Counted from the stretch's first letter, positions 44,352-53,057 are shown. The stretch: 64,000 bases of DNA from XBB1006 sp051877515 (GCA_051877515.1 JBJEIY010000037.1:31242-95241), one strand, 5' to 3'. Made by a program: numbers and translations. Notes: generated by a model not told the origin, from the letters alone.

Positions 44352-45472
44352 TACTCTAAATAATCCTTTAATTTCCGGCTTCTGCTGGGATGTCTTAATT
44401 TACGCAGTGCTTTTGCTTCTATCTGACGGATACGCTCACGGGTAACATTAAATTCTTTACCCACTTCCTCCAAAGTACGGGCACGTCCATCATCCAATCC
44501 AAAACGAAGACGAAGAACCTTCTGCTCACGTTCTGTAAGGGTTTCCAGCACTTCTCCCAACTGCTCCTTTAACAGCGTAAATGCCGCTGCATCTGCCGGT
44601 ACCGGCACCTGATCATCCCTTATAAAATCACCCAGATGGCTGTCCTCTTCTTCTCCGATGGGTGTTTCCAAAGAAACCGGTTCCTGGGAAATCTTTAAGA
44701 TTTCACGAACCCGTTCCACATTCATGTTCATTTCTTCCGCAATTTCTTCCGGACTGGGCTCCCGTCCTAACTCCTGCAGTAACTGGCGGGACACCCGGAT
44801 AAGTTTGTTAATGGTTTCTACCATGTGAACCGGAATCCGGATGGTTCTGGCCTGATCCGCAATGGCACGGGTAATGGCCTGACGGATCCACCAGGTGGCA
44901 TAGGTACTGAACTTAAAGCCCTTTCGATAATCAAATTTTTCCACAGCTTTAATAAGACCCAGGTTTCCTTCCTGGATAAGATCCAGAAACAGCATACCTC
45001 TGCCCACATATCGTTTCGCAATAGAAACCACCAGTCTTAAGTTGGCTTCAGCCAGACGTTTTTTGGCTTCTTCATCGCCCAGCTCCAATCTTTTGGCCAG
45101 TTCGATTTCTTCCTCCGCGCTCAACAGCGGTACCTTACCAATTTCCTTCAGATACATCCGCACCGGATCTTCAATGCTTACACCTTCCGGAACTGTCAGG
45201 TCAATCGACTCCAGCTCAATATCCTCTTCCACATCCAGATCCGAATCATCCGGCTCCAGCAACAGAGCATCCATATCGTCGTCTACCACACGCAATACTT
45301 CGATGTTATTGGCCTCCAGGGTTTCCAGTACTTTTTCAAACTGTTCTGCCTCCAGATTCATGCCCTGAAAGAAATCATTGATTTCAGAATCTTCTAACAC
45401 ATTTTTTTTGGTTTTTGCAACAGCGATCAGCTCCTGCAACCTGTCGTTAAATCTCTGTTCTTTTTCGTCCAT
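44351..45472 (-). CDS. rpoD: Housekeeping sigma factor (sigma-70 family, SigA/RpoD)
   Basis: A 373-aa primary sigma factor. Region 1.2 EDPVRMYLKEIGKVPLL, region 2 DLIQEGNLGLIKAVEKFDYRKGFKFSTYATWWIRQAI, region 3 and region 4 (FGLDDGRARTLEEVGKEFNVTRERIRQIEAKALRKLRHPSR class signature) are complete. The acidic 1.1-like N-terminus is moderate in length. Start MDEKEQRFND has GGAAGG upstream. Follows dnaG by 29 bases in the macromolecular-synthesis operon; consistent with the many -35/-10 sites seen in the window. Confidence 0.96.
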   Translation of the reverse strand: MDEKEQRFNDRLQELIAVAKTKKNVLEDSEINDFFQGMNLEAEQFEKVLETLEANNIEVLRVVDDDMDALLLEPDDSDLDVEEDIELESIDLTVPEGVSIEDPVRMYLKEIGKVPLLSAEEEIELAKRLELGDEEAKKRLAEANLRLVVSIAKRYVGRGMLFLDLIQEGNLGLIKAVEKFDYRKGFKFSTYATWWIRQAITRAIADQARTIRIPVHMVETINKLIRVSRQLLQELGREPSPEEIAEEMNMNVERVREILKISQEPVSLETPIGEEEDSHLGDFIRDDQVPVPADAAAFTLLKEQLGEVLETLTEREQKVLRLRFGLDDGRARTLEEVGKEFNVTRERIRQIEAKALRKLRHPSRSRKLKDYLE

Positions 45473-45501
45473 GTTTACATCCTTCCACCTATACAAGGTT
45501 T

Positions 45502-47286
45502 TTATTCCTTCAAATGTATCTCTAGTTGTTCTAACTTTTCGAGTTTTCGCTTATCTTCCAATAATTTCATTAATGTTTCCATATCAGAAGGGTCCAGCTT
45601 TTCCGTTTTATCTTCAATACTGTTTCCCTTAACACGGATGATAATATCCCGGATGGCCTGTTCCTGCTGACTTTTGGTCTCCAGATTCTTTATCTCGGCA
45701 TGGAACAGGGAAGCCACCTGTCGTTGTTCTTCTTCCGTTTCAAACCGGCTGATGATCTGGGGCGGATTCAGGTTATTCTGTTCCAGTCCCTCATACACGA
45801 TCATGGCCACCTGATAATACAGTTCCTCTGTAAAATCCACCGGCTCCACATATTGTTTCACAGTCGGGAATATCTCCGGATGCTCTATCAAAGCCGTTAA
45901 AAGCAGTTTCTGGGAGTGTTTTTTTCCATCCTCTTTTTGTTTTGCCTGATTTTGTCCGTTCTTTAACGGTTCCCTTTTCAATGTATCCGGATCCAGTTTC
46001 CGGCTTAAAGATACCACAAGTTTCTCCAGGGCATCTAACCGGATATCAAAGGTTCTGCTGACAGCCTCCATGTAATTATTTCGTTCCAGTTCCTCTGAAA
46101 ATCCCAGAAGTTTTCTTGCCACTTCCTGTTGAAATGCTGTTTTCGACTGGGGATCTGTCATGTCATAATCCCGCTGCAACATACGGATTTCAAACAAAAA
46201 GCTATTCTCGGCTTTCTCGATCCGTTCCTGATAAGCCTCTGCACCCAGAGCCTTAATAAACTCATCCGGATCTTTGTATGGCTGCATATTGATCACTTTC
46301 GTGGAAATCCCTGCCTGACGCAGGATAGGGATCGCCCGAAGCGCCGCCTTGACACCGGCCCCATCACTGTCATAGGTAAGGTAGACTTCCTTGGTATAGC
46401 GTTTTAGAAGTGCGGCGTGTCCCTGGGTCAATGCAGTTCCCAAAGAAGCCACCGCCATATCAAATCCTGCCTGATGCAGGCTGATCACATCCATATAACC
46501 TTCACATAGTAATAAATAAGGTTTTCTGCTTGTTCTTGCGATATTTAAGCCGTATAGATTGCGGCTTTTATCGAAGACCATAGTTTCCGGAGAGTTTAAG
46601 TATTTGGGCTCTCCTTCTCCCATAACACGACCGCCGAATCCGATCACATGATTATGTACATCCATAATAGGAAACATCACGCGATTCCAGAATTTATCGT
46701 AACCACCCTTTTTCTCGTCAATGGTCACCAGACCGGATTCTTTTAACAGTTCGTCCGTAATCCCCTTTTTCTGAAAATACTGGTATAGATCATTGCTGTA
46801 CTTGTTGGAATAACCCAATCCAAACTTACGCATGGTATCTGCGGACAGTCCCCGCTTTTCAAGATATTCCATTCCTGCTTTTCCCTGGGGATTCCTAAGC
46901 TGGGCATAAAAATAAGTTGCCGCTTCTTTATTTAATTCCAGCAGCCTGCTGCGCTTATCTGCCTCAAGCTGTCGTTCTTTGGTCATCTCCTGCTTTGGAA
47001 GCTGGATACCCGCCCTTTCAGCCAGACTCTCCATGGCTTCCCGAAAGGTAAAGTTCTCATATTCCATCAGGAAGGTAAATACATTTCCTCCGGCACCGCA
47101 CCCGAAGCAGTAATACATCTGCTTTGCCGGCGATACACAAAAAGACCCTGTTTTCTCATTGTGAAACGGACACAGGCCAAAATAGGAGCTTCCCTTTTTC
47201 TTCAGGCTGACATAGCTTCCTACTACATCCACAATGTTATTGGCAGATCGGACTTCTTCAATTAATTCATCCGAATAAACCGGCAT
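45502..47286 (-). CDS. dnaG: DNA primase
   Basis: A 594-aa primase that makes RNA primers for replication. N-terminal zinc domain CPFHNEKTGSF ... YYCFGCG, TOPRIM catalytic core with EGYMDV and YDSDGAG, and a C-terminal helicase-binding helical domain. AAAGGAGGAG precedes the ATG. Located between dgt and rpoD. Confidence 0.96.
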   Translation of the reverse strand: MPVYSDELIEEVRSANNIVDVVGSYVSLKKKGSSYFGLCPFHNEKTGSFCVSPAKQMYYCFGCGAGGNVFTFLMEYENFTFREAMESLAERAGIQLPKQEMTKERQLEADKRSRLLELNKEAATYFYAQLRNPQGKAGMEYLEKRGLSADTMRKFGLGYSNKYSNDLYQYFQKKGITDELLKESGLVTIDEKKGGYDKFWNRVMFPIMDVHNHVIGFGGRVMGEGEPKYLNSPETMVFDKSRNLYGLNIARTSRKPYLLLCEGYMDVISLHQAGFDMAVASLGTALTQGHAALLKRYTKEVYLTYDSDGAGVKAALRAIPILRQAGISTKVINMQPYKDPDEFIKALGAEAYQERIEKAENSFLFEIRMLQRDYDMTDPQSKTAFQQEVARKLLGFSEELERNNYMEAVSRTFDIRLDALEKLVVSLSRKLDPDTLKREPLKNGQNQAKQKEDGKKHSQKLLLTALIEHPEIFPTVKQYVEPVDFTEELYYQVAMIVYEGLEQNNLNPPQIISRFETEEEQRQVASLFHAEIKNLETKSQQEQAIRDIIIRVKGNSIEDKTEKLDPSDMETLMKLLEDKRKLEKLEQLEIHLKE

Positions 47287-47332
47287 ATGCTCCTCCTTTT
47301 TAAATCAACCCCCTGCAGACTTTCTGCGGGTT

Positions 47333-48343
47333 TTAATAAATCTGCCAGGACTTGGGCAGGAAATAATCTTCAAAGAGATTATAAGCAAACTCATCCGTCA
47401 TACCGGAGATGTAATCACACACCACCCGATCTTTGGGATCCCCGTCCGCTTCATGAAACCTCTGAAATTTCTCCGGCAGCAATTCAAAATGCTCCATATA
47501 ATGTTCGAACAGGAATTCCAGCATCCGTTTGGCTTTCACTTCTTCTGCCTTGGCAGTAGGATTCATATAAACCCGTTCAAACATAAATCTGCGGAGATCC
47601 TGCATGGCATCTTCCACATCTTTTGACATGGTGATCTCATTCCGGTTCATACTCTGGGTAATGATATCATGAATTAAAGTATCCAGTCTTTTACCCGTGG
47701 AATTACCCAAAACATCCCGGATCGCAGAGGGAATATCCTCTTCGCTGAGTACCCGGGCACGGATGGCATCATCCACATCATGGTTGATGTATGCGATCTT
47801 ATCAGAAAAACGCACGATCCTGCCTTCCAGTGTATGAGGCATCAGACTGGTCTGATGATTCAGGATTCCGTCCCTTACTTCCCAAGTAAGATTCAGGCCC
47901 TCGCCGTTTTTTTCTAATTTTTCCACAATCCGGACACTTTGCTCATTGTGCTTAAATCCGGTGCTGCAAAGCTCATTCAGTGTCCTCTCTCCTGCATGTC
48001 CAAAAGGCGTATGCCCCAAATCATGACCGAGGGCAATTGCCTCGATGAGTTCTTCGTTCAAACGAAGGGCTTTTCCTATGGTACGTGCATTCTGAGACAC
48101 TTCCAGAGTGTGCGTCATTCTGGTTCGGTAATGATCTCCCTGCGGATCCAAAAAAACCTGTGTTTTCGACTTTAATCGACGGAACGACTTACAATGCAGG
48201 ATCCTGTCCCTGTCTCTCTGGTATACAGGCCGAATGTCACACTGGGGTTCCTCCCGGTCTCTTCCTCTGGAATTGACACTCAGAGACGCATAAGGACTTA
48301 AAGTTTCCTGTTCCATTAATTCCATACTTTCCCGAATCGTCAT
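47333..48343 (-). CDS. dgt: Deoxyguanosine triphosphate triphosphohydrolase-like HD enzyme
   Basis: A 336-aa HD-domain enzyme releasing triphosphate from dNTPs. RVYQRDRDRILHCKSFRRLKSKTQVF-type N-terminal signature (QRDRDRILHCKSFRRL), HTLEVSQ, HDLGHTPFGHAGE and the final Asp in ISFDKIAYINHD-like ISRFSDKIAYINHDVDD supply the metal ligands. I start at the ATG 48341-48343 with AGAGGAG 8 bases upstream. First gene of the dgt-dnaG-rpoD-trmK-kinase string, coupling dNTP hydrolysis to replication genes. Confidence 0.92.
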   Translation of the reverse strand: MTIRESMELMEQETLSPYASLSVNSRGRDREEPQCDIRPVYQRDRDRILHCKSFRRLKSKTQVFLDPQGDHYRTRMTHTLEVSQNARTIGKALRLNEELIEAIALGHDLGHTPFGHAGERTLNELCSTGFKHNEQSVRIVEKLEKNGEGLNLTWEVRDGILNHQTSLMPHTLEGRIVRFSDKIAYINHDVDDAIRARVLSEEDIPSAIRDVLGNSTGKRLDTLIHDIITQSMNRNEITMSKDVEDAMQDLRRFMFERVYMNPTAKAEEVKAKRMLEFLFEHYMEHFELLPEKFQRFHEADGDPKDRVVCDYISGMTDEFAYNLFEDYFLPKSWQIY

Positions 48344-48507
48344 CAATAAGACTCCTCTTTACAATCAAGACTTCTATGTTCAATCTGTTCCATCTGCAAT
48401 CACAACTGCCTGCAGGTCACATTTTTTACCTTACAAATACATTATTACACACAAAAAATGCTTTTCCTTTTTTTTGTAAAAAAAAGTTGAAAATTGGTGT
48501 GCTTATT

Positions 48508-48606
48508 ACAAAAAAAGTTGTTCCTCGCTAGTTGACGCGAGAACAAAAAAGTTGTTCCTCGCTAGTTGACGCTGCGCGTCAAAATCGCTCGGAACAACTT
48601 TTTTAT
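48508..48606. repeat. Tandem palindromic repeat acting as tRNA-Leu terminator
   Basis: Two direct copies of a unit (about 30 bases; ACAAAAAAGTTGTTCC then TCGCTAGTTGACGC) at 48508-48538 and 48543-48572. The second copy is followed by its inverse, giving a nested stem: AAAAAAGTTGTTCC with GGAACAACTTTTTT (outer) and TTGACGC with GCGTCAA (inner, loop TGC). The first copy can fold separately (TTGTTCCTCGC with GCGAGAACAA). On the minus strand the outer stem ends in six U, so it is a plausible terminator for the tRNA. No gene lies between about 48344 and 48695; nothing else is seen there. Confidence 0.8.
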
Positions 48607-48695
48607 TTATGATGATGAGTGAGCTGCTTGCAGACTCATCTTGTTTCATAGATATTTCATATTAATTTGAATGTCTGCATATGGGCAACAAAAAA

Positions 48696-48779
48696 TGCAG
48701 GAGATGGGACTTGAACCCACACGGTATTGCTACCACAGGCACCTGAAGCCTGCGCGTCTGCCTATTCCACCACTCCTGC
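48696..48779 (-). tRNA. tRNA-Leu (anticodon CAG)
   Basis: 84 nt, class II tRNA. Acceptor GCAGGAG pairs with CTCCTGC, discriminator A; anticodon stem CAGGC/GCCTG with loop TTCAGGT gives CAG; a long variable arm is present; T-arm GGGTTCAAGTCCC. CCA is not encoded. The 5' end overlaps the 3' end of the Rrf2 gene by 18 bases. Confidence 0.96.
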
Positions 48780-49250
48780 ATGCGAACTGCAAGAATTATT
48801 ATAGGTGTTTCCATAGGAGAAGTCAATACTTTTTTTACTATTTAAATCATTTCTCCCAGTGATATCTTCCAGTGTATGCCCATCCAGATATTCCACGATA
48901 ACGGAATTTAATCCCTTCCATAAACCAATGGTAGGACAGATCTCTTCCTTTTCACACTTCTTGGCGCCATCCATAAGGCAGGCTACCGGCGCAAGATCTT
49001 TCTCGGTCAGCCGGAGCACATCGCCGATTCTGATCTCTGACGGATGCTTTGCCAGACGATATCCGCCACCCTTGCCATGTACAGCCTGCACCATGTTGTT
49101 TCTCGTTAACGTAGGCAGGATCTGTTCCAGATATTTTAAGGAAATCCCCTGTCTTGCAGCAACATCTTTCATGGGTATATATCCATCCTTCTGGTTCTGT
49201 GCAAGATCAGCCAGAACACGGAGTGCATATCTTCCTCTTGTTGATATCAT
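48762..49250 (-). CDS. Rrf2-family regulator with Cys triad, linked to cysteine synthesis
   Basis: A 162-aa winged-helix regulator: MISTRGRYALRVLADLA start, RQGISLKYLEQILPTL recognition region, GKGGGYRLAKHP wing. Cysteines C91, C99 and C105 are spaced like the cluster ligands of IscR and are absent from B. subtilis CymR. The operon context (after metY and cysK) suggests a CymR-like repressor of cysteine genes. Start at 49250, GGAGG 9 bases upstream. The last 25 codons contain the tRNA-Leu promoter and the final six codons lie in the tRNA gene itself. Confidence 0.86.
   Translation of the reverse strand: MISTRGRYALRVLADLAQNQKDGYIPMKDVAARQGISLKYLEQILPTLTRNNMVQAVHGKGGGYRLAKHPSEIRIGDVLRLTEKDLAPVACLMDGAKKCEKEEICPTIGLWKGLNSVIVEYLDGHTLEDITGRNDLNSKKSIDFSYGNTYNNSCSSHAGVVE
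48798..48826 (-). promoter_or_regulatory. tRNA-Leu promoter inside the Rrf2 coding region
   Basis: Minus strand TTGACT (48821-48826), 17-base spacer, TATAAT (48798-48803), 18 bases upstream of the mature tRNA 5' end and within the 3' part of the Rrf2 gene. Confidence 0.85.
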
Positions 49251-49314
49251 CCACATTCTCCTCCTCATACATTTAAGATGGCATTATTAATTATACACCC
49301 ATCTTCCCACTGGT

Positions 49315-50247
49315 TCAATCAGCAAATAAAGGAGTCGATAAATATCTGTCTCCGGTATCCGGAAGCAGGATGACAATGGTTTTTCCTTCATTCTCCGGTT
49401 TCTTTGCTTCTTCAATTCCTGCCCATACAGCAGCTCCTGCAGAGATTCCAACCAGAAAACCTTCTTTATGTCCAACCAGCTTACCGGTCTCAAAAGCATC
49501 TTCATTCTCCACGGTGATAATCTGATCGTAGATCTGGGTATTTAATGTTTCCGGCACAAAGCCCGCACCGATTCCCTGGATCTTATGGGGACCGGATTCT
49601 CCTTTGCTAAGTACCGGGCTTGCAGCCGGCTCTACTGCGATAACCTTAACACCTGGTTTTTTCTCTTTCAGATACTTTCCTGTTCCGGAAATCGTTCCAC
49701 CGGTTCCTACACCGGCAATGAAAACATCTACCTCTCCATCGGTATCCTTATAAATCTCCGGTCCTGTGGTTTCATAATGGATCTTGGGATTGGAGGAATT
49801 CGTAAATTGAGAGGGGATAAAACTGCCCGGGATCTCCTTCGCCAGTTCCTCTGCCTTAGCGATCGCCCCTTTCATTCCCTTGGCCCCTTCCGTAAGAACC
49901 AACTGCGCGCCATAGGCTTTCATTAACTGACGACGCTCCACAGACATGGTTTCCGGCATTACGATAATCGCCCGGTATCCTCTTGCTGCTGCCACTGACG
50001 CCAAACCGATTCCTGTATTTCCGCTGGTCGGTTCAATAATGGTAGCCCCGGGTTTCAGCCTTCCATCTGCTTCTGCATCATCGATCATAGCTTTTGCAAT
50101 GCGGTCCTTGACAGAACCGGTGGGATTAAAATATTCCACTTTTGCAAGGAGCCTGGCCTTAAGCCCAAGCTCCTTTTCAATATTGGTAAGTTCTACCAAA
50201 GGAGTTCCACCAACTAACTGATCTATGGATGAATAAATGTTTGACAT
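49315..50247 (-). CDS. cysK: Cysteine synthase (O-acetylserine sulfhydrylase)
   Basis: A 310-aa PLP enzyme making cysteine from O-acetylserine and sulfide. PLP lysine in NPTGSVKDRIA (near residue 46), TSGNTG, GVGTGGTISG phosphate loop. Length typical of CysK. AAGGAGG precedes the ATG. Second gene of metY-cysK-rrf2. Confidence 0.95.
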   Translation of the reverse strand: MSNIYSSIDQLVGGTPLVELTNIEKELGLKARLLAKVEYFNPTGSVKDRIAKAMIDDAEADGRLKPGATIIEPTSGNTGIGLASVAAARGYRAIIVMPETMSVERRQLMKAYGAQLVLTEGAKGMKGAIAKAEELAKEIPGSFIPSQFTNSSNPKIHYETTGPEIYKDTDGEVDVFIAGVGTGGTISGTGKYLKEKKPGVKVIAVEPAASPVLSKGESGPHKIQGIGAGFVPETLNTQIYDQIITVENEDAFETGKLVGHKEGFLVGISAGAAVWAGIEEAKKPENEGKTIVILLPDTGDRYLSTPLFAD

Positions 50248-50262
50248 ATGCTTTTCCTCCTT

Positions 50263-51546
50263 CTACTTAACAGCCTCCAAGGCCTGTCTTAAATCCTCAA
50301 TAATATCATCAACATGTTCTGTTCCGATAGAAAGCCTTATGGTACTCTGGCTGATTCCCTGATCTGCAAGTTCTGCTTCCGTCAGCTGGGAATGCGTAGT
50401 AGTGGCCGGATGAATGACCAGACTCTTTACATCCGCAACATTTGCCAGAATAGAGAAAATCTCTAAATGATCGATAAACTCATAGGCTTCTTTTTTGCCG
50501 CCCTTGATCTCGAAGGTAAAAATGCTGCCTCCGCCATTTGGGAAATACTTCTCATATAATGCATGATCAGGATGATCAGGCAGCGACGGATGATTTACTT
50601 TTTCAACCTGGGGATGATTCTTCAAAAACTCGATAACCTTCTTCGTATTTTCTGCATGCCTGTCTAATCGCAACGGCAATGTTTCAATTCCCTGCAACAA
50701 TAGGAATGCATTAAACGGAGAAATCGTTGCACCGGTATCACGCAAAAGGATAGCCCGAATATATGTAACAAAAGCTGCAGGTGCTGTAGCGTCTGCAAAG
50801 GATACTCCATGGTAGCTGGGATTCGGATCTGCAATAGCCGGGAACTTTCCGCTTGCCTTCCAGTCATAGGTTCCTGCCTCCACGATCACACCTCCCAGTG
50901 TGGTTCCGTGACCTCCAAAAAACTTTGTGGCAGAATGAACAACGATATCCGCACCATGTTCAATAGGACGTACCCAGTAGCTTGCGCCAAAAGTATTGTC
51001 CACTACCAGTGGCAGACCATGTTTGTGAGCAATCTGTGCAACTGCGTCAATATCCGGAATATCACTGTTAGGATTACCCAATGTTTCCAAATAAACAGCT
51101 CTGGTATTATCCTGGATCGCATTCTCAATCTCGTCCAGATTGTGGGCATCCACAAAGGTTGCCGTAATGCCATACTGAGGAAGTGTATGTGCAAGCAGAT
51201 TATAACTTCCGCCGTAAATGGTCTTCTGGGCTACAATGTGGCCACCATTACCGGCAAGTGCCTCAATGGTATAAGTGATGGCCGCTGCTCCGGAAGCAAC
51301 TGCCAGTGCTGCGCTGCCGCCCTCCAGGGCTGCCACACGTTTCTCCAATACATCCTGTGTGGAGTTTGTAAGTCTTCCATAGATGTTTCCTGCATCTGCC
51401 AGTCCAAAACGATCTGCTGCATGCTGTGAATTCCGGAATACATAACTTGTGGTCTGATAAATAGGAACCGCCCTTGCATCGGTTGCCGGATCCGGCTGTT
51501 CCTGTCCTACATGAAGTGCCAATGTTTCAAATTTATAATTACTCAT
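50263..51546 (-). CDS. metY: O-acetylhomoserine sulfhydrylase (MetY type)
   Basis: A 427-aa Cys/Met-metabolism PLP enzyme joining sulfide to O-acetylhomoserine to give homocysteine. PLP lysine is in VVHSATKFFGGHGTTLGG; YGRLTNSTQDVLEKRVAALEGG and TEHVDDIIEDL are family features; the length (longer than MetB/MetC) favours MetY. TTAAAGGAG precedes the start. First structural gene of the operon; a cysteine-rich leader frame and a strong promoter lie upstream. Confidence 0.93.
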   Translation of the reverse strand: MSNYKFETLALHVGQEQPDPATDARAVPIYQTTSYVFRNSQHAADRFGLADAGNIYGRLTNSTQDVLEKRVAALEGGSAALAVASGAAAITYTIEALAGNGGHIVAQKTIYGGSYNLLAHTLPQYGITATFVDAHNLDEIENAIQDNTRAVYLETLGNPNSDIPDIDAVAQIAHKHGLPLVVDNTFGASYWVRPIEHGADIVVHSATKFFGGHGTTLGGVIVEAGTYDWKASGKFPAIADPNPSYHGVSFADATAPAAFVTYIRAILLRDTGATISPFNAFLLLQGIETLPLRLDRHAENTKKVIEFLKNHPQVEKVNHPSLPDHPDHALYEKYFPNGGGSIFTFEIKGGKKEAYEFIDHLEIFSILANVADVKSLVIHPATTTHSQLTEAELADQGISQSTIRLSIGTEHVDDIIEDLRQALEAVK

Positions 51547-51581
51547 AATTTTAATCTCCTTTAATGAAAAAATGTGTTTGT

Positions 51582-51662
51582 TTATGGTCTACAGTAACAT
51601 CGACAACACATTCGTCCAAATCTAAAATTATGCCTGTCCAAAACATACATGATAATACTCAT
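51582..51662 (-). CDS. 26-codon cysteine-rich leader peptide upstream of metY
   Basis: A short frame on the metY transcript, ATG at 51662, stop 35 bases before metY. The peptide begins MSIIMYVLDRH and ends GRMCCRCYCRP: four cysteine codons within six positions, at the very end. AGG lies 8 bases before the ATG. The sequence AATGTGTT, which contains the Met-Cys-Cys codons, is complementary to AACACATT followed by more T, 36 bases downstream, so the cysteine codons could be part of a weak attenuator stem. This is the layout of a ribosome-stalling sensor of Cys-tRNA. Too short for statistical proof. Confidence 0.7.
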   Translation of the reverse strand: MSIIMYVLDRHNFRFGRMCCRCYCRP

Positions 51663-51681
51663 TTCATTTACCTACCTTTCA

Positions 51682-51724
51682 AGTGGGTTGTATGTATCAT
51701 AATACTACTTACCCACTATGTCAA
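51682..51724 (-). promoter_or_regulatory. metY-cysK-rrf2 promoter with large inverted repeat
   Basis: Minus strand TTGACA (51719-51724), 17-base spacer, TATGAT (51696-51701). The perfect arms AGTGGGT and ACCCACT (51682-51688 and 51711-51717) span the spacer and -10, enclosing GTAT-CATA-ATAC. This is a likely repressor site; the Rrf2 protein of the same operon is the natural candidate. Confidence 0.78.
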
Positions 51725-51819
51725 TAGGTTTTTGTAAAAAATTTCCTTTTTCTTTTCCAATGTCCAAAAATCCCATCCGCTTTTCAGTTTACTTTCCTTG
51801 ATTTTTCCAGCCTAAGTGC

Positions 51820-51825
51820 TATAAT
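51820..51825 (+). promoter_or_regulatory. Extended -10 promoter of the antiporter gene
   Basis: TGC-TATAAT, with TTGATT 15 bases upstream (51799-51804), about 45 bases before the antiporter start. Confidence 0.6.
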
Positions 51826-51869
51826 GCAGTAGGAAATAATCTAAATGAACATAAAATGCGGGAGGCGTT

Positions 51870-53048
51870 ATGGAATCTTATACTTATTTATTACTGATTG
51901 CAATTATCTTAATCTCTACGAAGGTGCTTGGTCTTGCCAGTGAGAAAATCCACATGCCCCAGGTTGTGGGCGCCCTGCTTGCCGGTATCATTCTCGGCCC
52001 CAGTGGTTTCGGTGTTCTGGAAAATACGGATTTCTTTTCCAAGGTAGCTGAGATTGGCGTCATTATGCTGATGTTCACTGCCGGAATCGACACAGACTTA
52101 GCAGAACTTAAGAAAACCGGTTTGCAATCCTGTGTGATCGCTGTAATGGGTGTATTTGTTCCATTATTGTTATGCGGAAGTGTCTATTTTTTCTTCTTTC
52201 ATCAGGAATTCACCACATATAACGTATTGAAGTCTGCATTTGTGGGATCTGTTTTCTCAGCCACCTCTGTAGGCATTACCGTGGAGACTTTAAATGAAAT
52301 GGGAAAACTAAAGACACGAACCGGTACGATCCTGCTAAGCGCTGCCCTGATTGACGATATTATCGGAATCATTGTTCTTTCGGTGTTAACCGGTTTTTCC
52401 TCCGGCAACTCAAGCGTAAGTCTGGTTCTGATCAAAATCCTGCTGTTCTTTGTTTTTGTGATCGCCATGGCCTTCATCTTTTATAAAGTATTCTCTATCA
52501 TTTCCGAAGACCACTGGCACAGCCGTCGTGTTGCCATCTGGGCATTTGCTTTTTGTCTTCTCATGGCTTACTGTGCAGAAGAGCTGTTTGGTGTTGCCGA
52601 TATCACCGGCGCCTATTTTGCCGGCCTGATCCTCTGCAATGTCACCAAATCCAGACAGTTTGTTGCCAAGAAAATGACGGTTGCTTCCTACCTCTTATTC
52701 ACACCGGTATTCTTTGCCGGTGTCGGTATGAAAACCAACTTACGGGTCATGAACTCCGACATTCTGTTTTTTTCTCTGTTGCTGGTTGTGGCTGCGGTGG
52801 TTTCCAAGATCATTGGTTGCGGCCTGGGTGCGAAGCTCTGCAAGATTTCCAATCATCAGTCTCTGGTGATCGGAATCGGAATGGTGGCCCGAAGCGAAGT
52901 GGCTTTGATGGTAGCACAAAAAGGTATCAATGCTGGCATGATCGACCCTGCCATCCTACCTGCCATTATCCTGTCCGTGATCTGCTCTGCTCTGCTGACT
53001 CCGGTCCTGCTAAAACTGGCAGTACATAAGGGACCTGCTCTTACCTAA
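51870..53048 (+). CDS. Cation:proton antiporter (CPA2 family, Kef/Nap-like)
   Basis: A 392-aa membrane protein with about twelve hydrophobic helices. Early PQVVGALLAGIILGPSGFG, the ion-site helix with LIDDIIGIIVL and the helix VARSEVALMVAQKG are characteristic of CPA2 antiporters. There is no C-terminal RCK/TrkA domain, so it is closer to NapA-like than to full Kef systems. GGGAGG precedes the ATG. It would exchange sodium or potassium for protons; the ion is not resolved. Confidence 0.92.
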   Translation: MESYTYLLLIAIILISTKVLGLASEKIHMPQVVGALLAGIILGPSGFGVLENTDFFSKVAEIGVIMLMFTAGIDTDLAELKKTGLQSCVIAVMGVFVPLLLCGSVYFFFFHQEFTTYNVLKSAFVGSVFSATSVGITVETLNEMGKLKTRTGTILLSAALIDDIIGIIVLSVLTGFSSGNSSVSLVLIKILLFFVFVIAMAFIFYKVFSIISEDHWHSRRVAIWAFAFCLLMAYCAEELFGVADITGAYFAGLILCNVTKSRQFVAKKMTVASYLLFTPVFFAGVGMKTNLRVMNSDILFFSLLLVVAAVVSKIIGCGLGAKLCKISNHQSLVIGIGMVARSEVALMVAQKGINAGMIDPAILPAIILSVICSALLTPVLLKLAVHKGPALT

Positions 53049-53057
53049 ACTTCATTC

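Noticed and set aside
47305..47332. Terminator between dgt and dnaG
   Set aside because: A bulged hairpin is present but lacks a proper U tract, and the genes are an established operon.
48671..48862. Plus-strand frame across the tRNA-Leu gene
   Set aside because: Antisense of a tRNA; composition follows the tRNA sequence and no start signal is seen.
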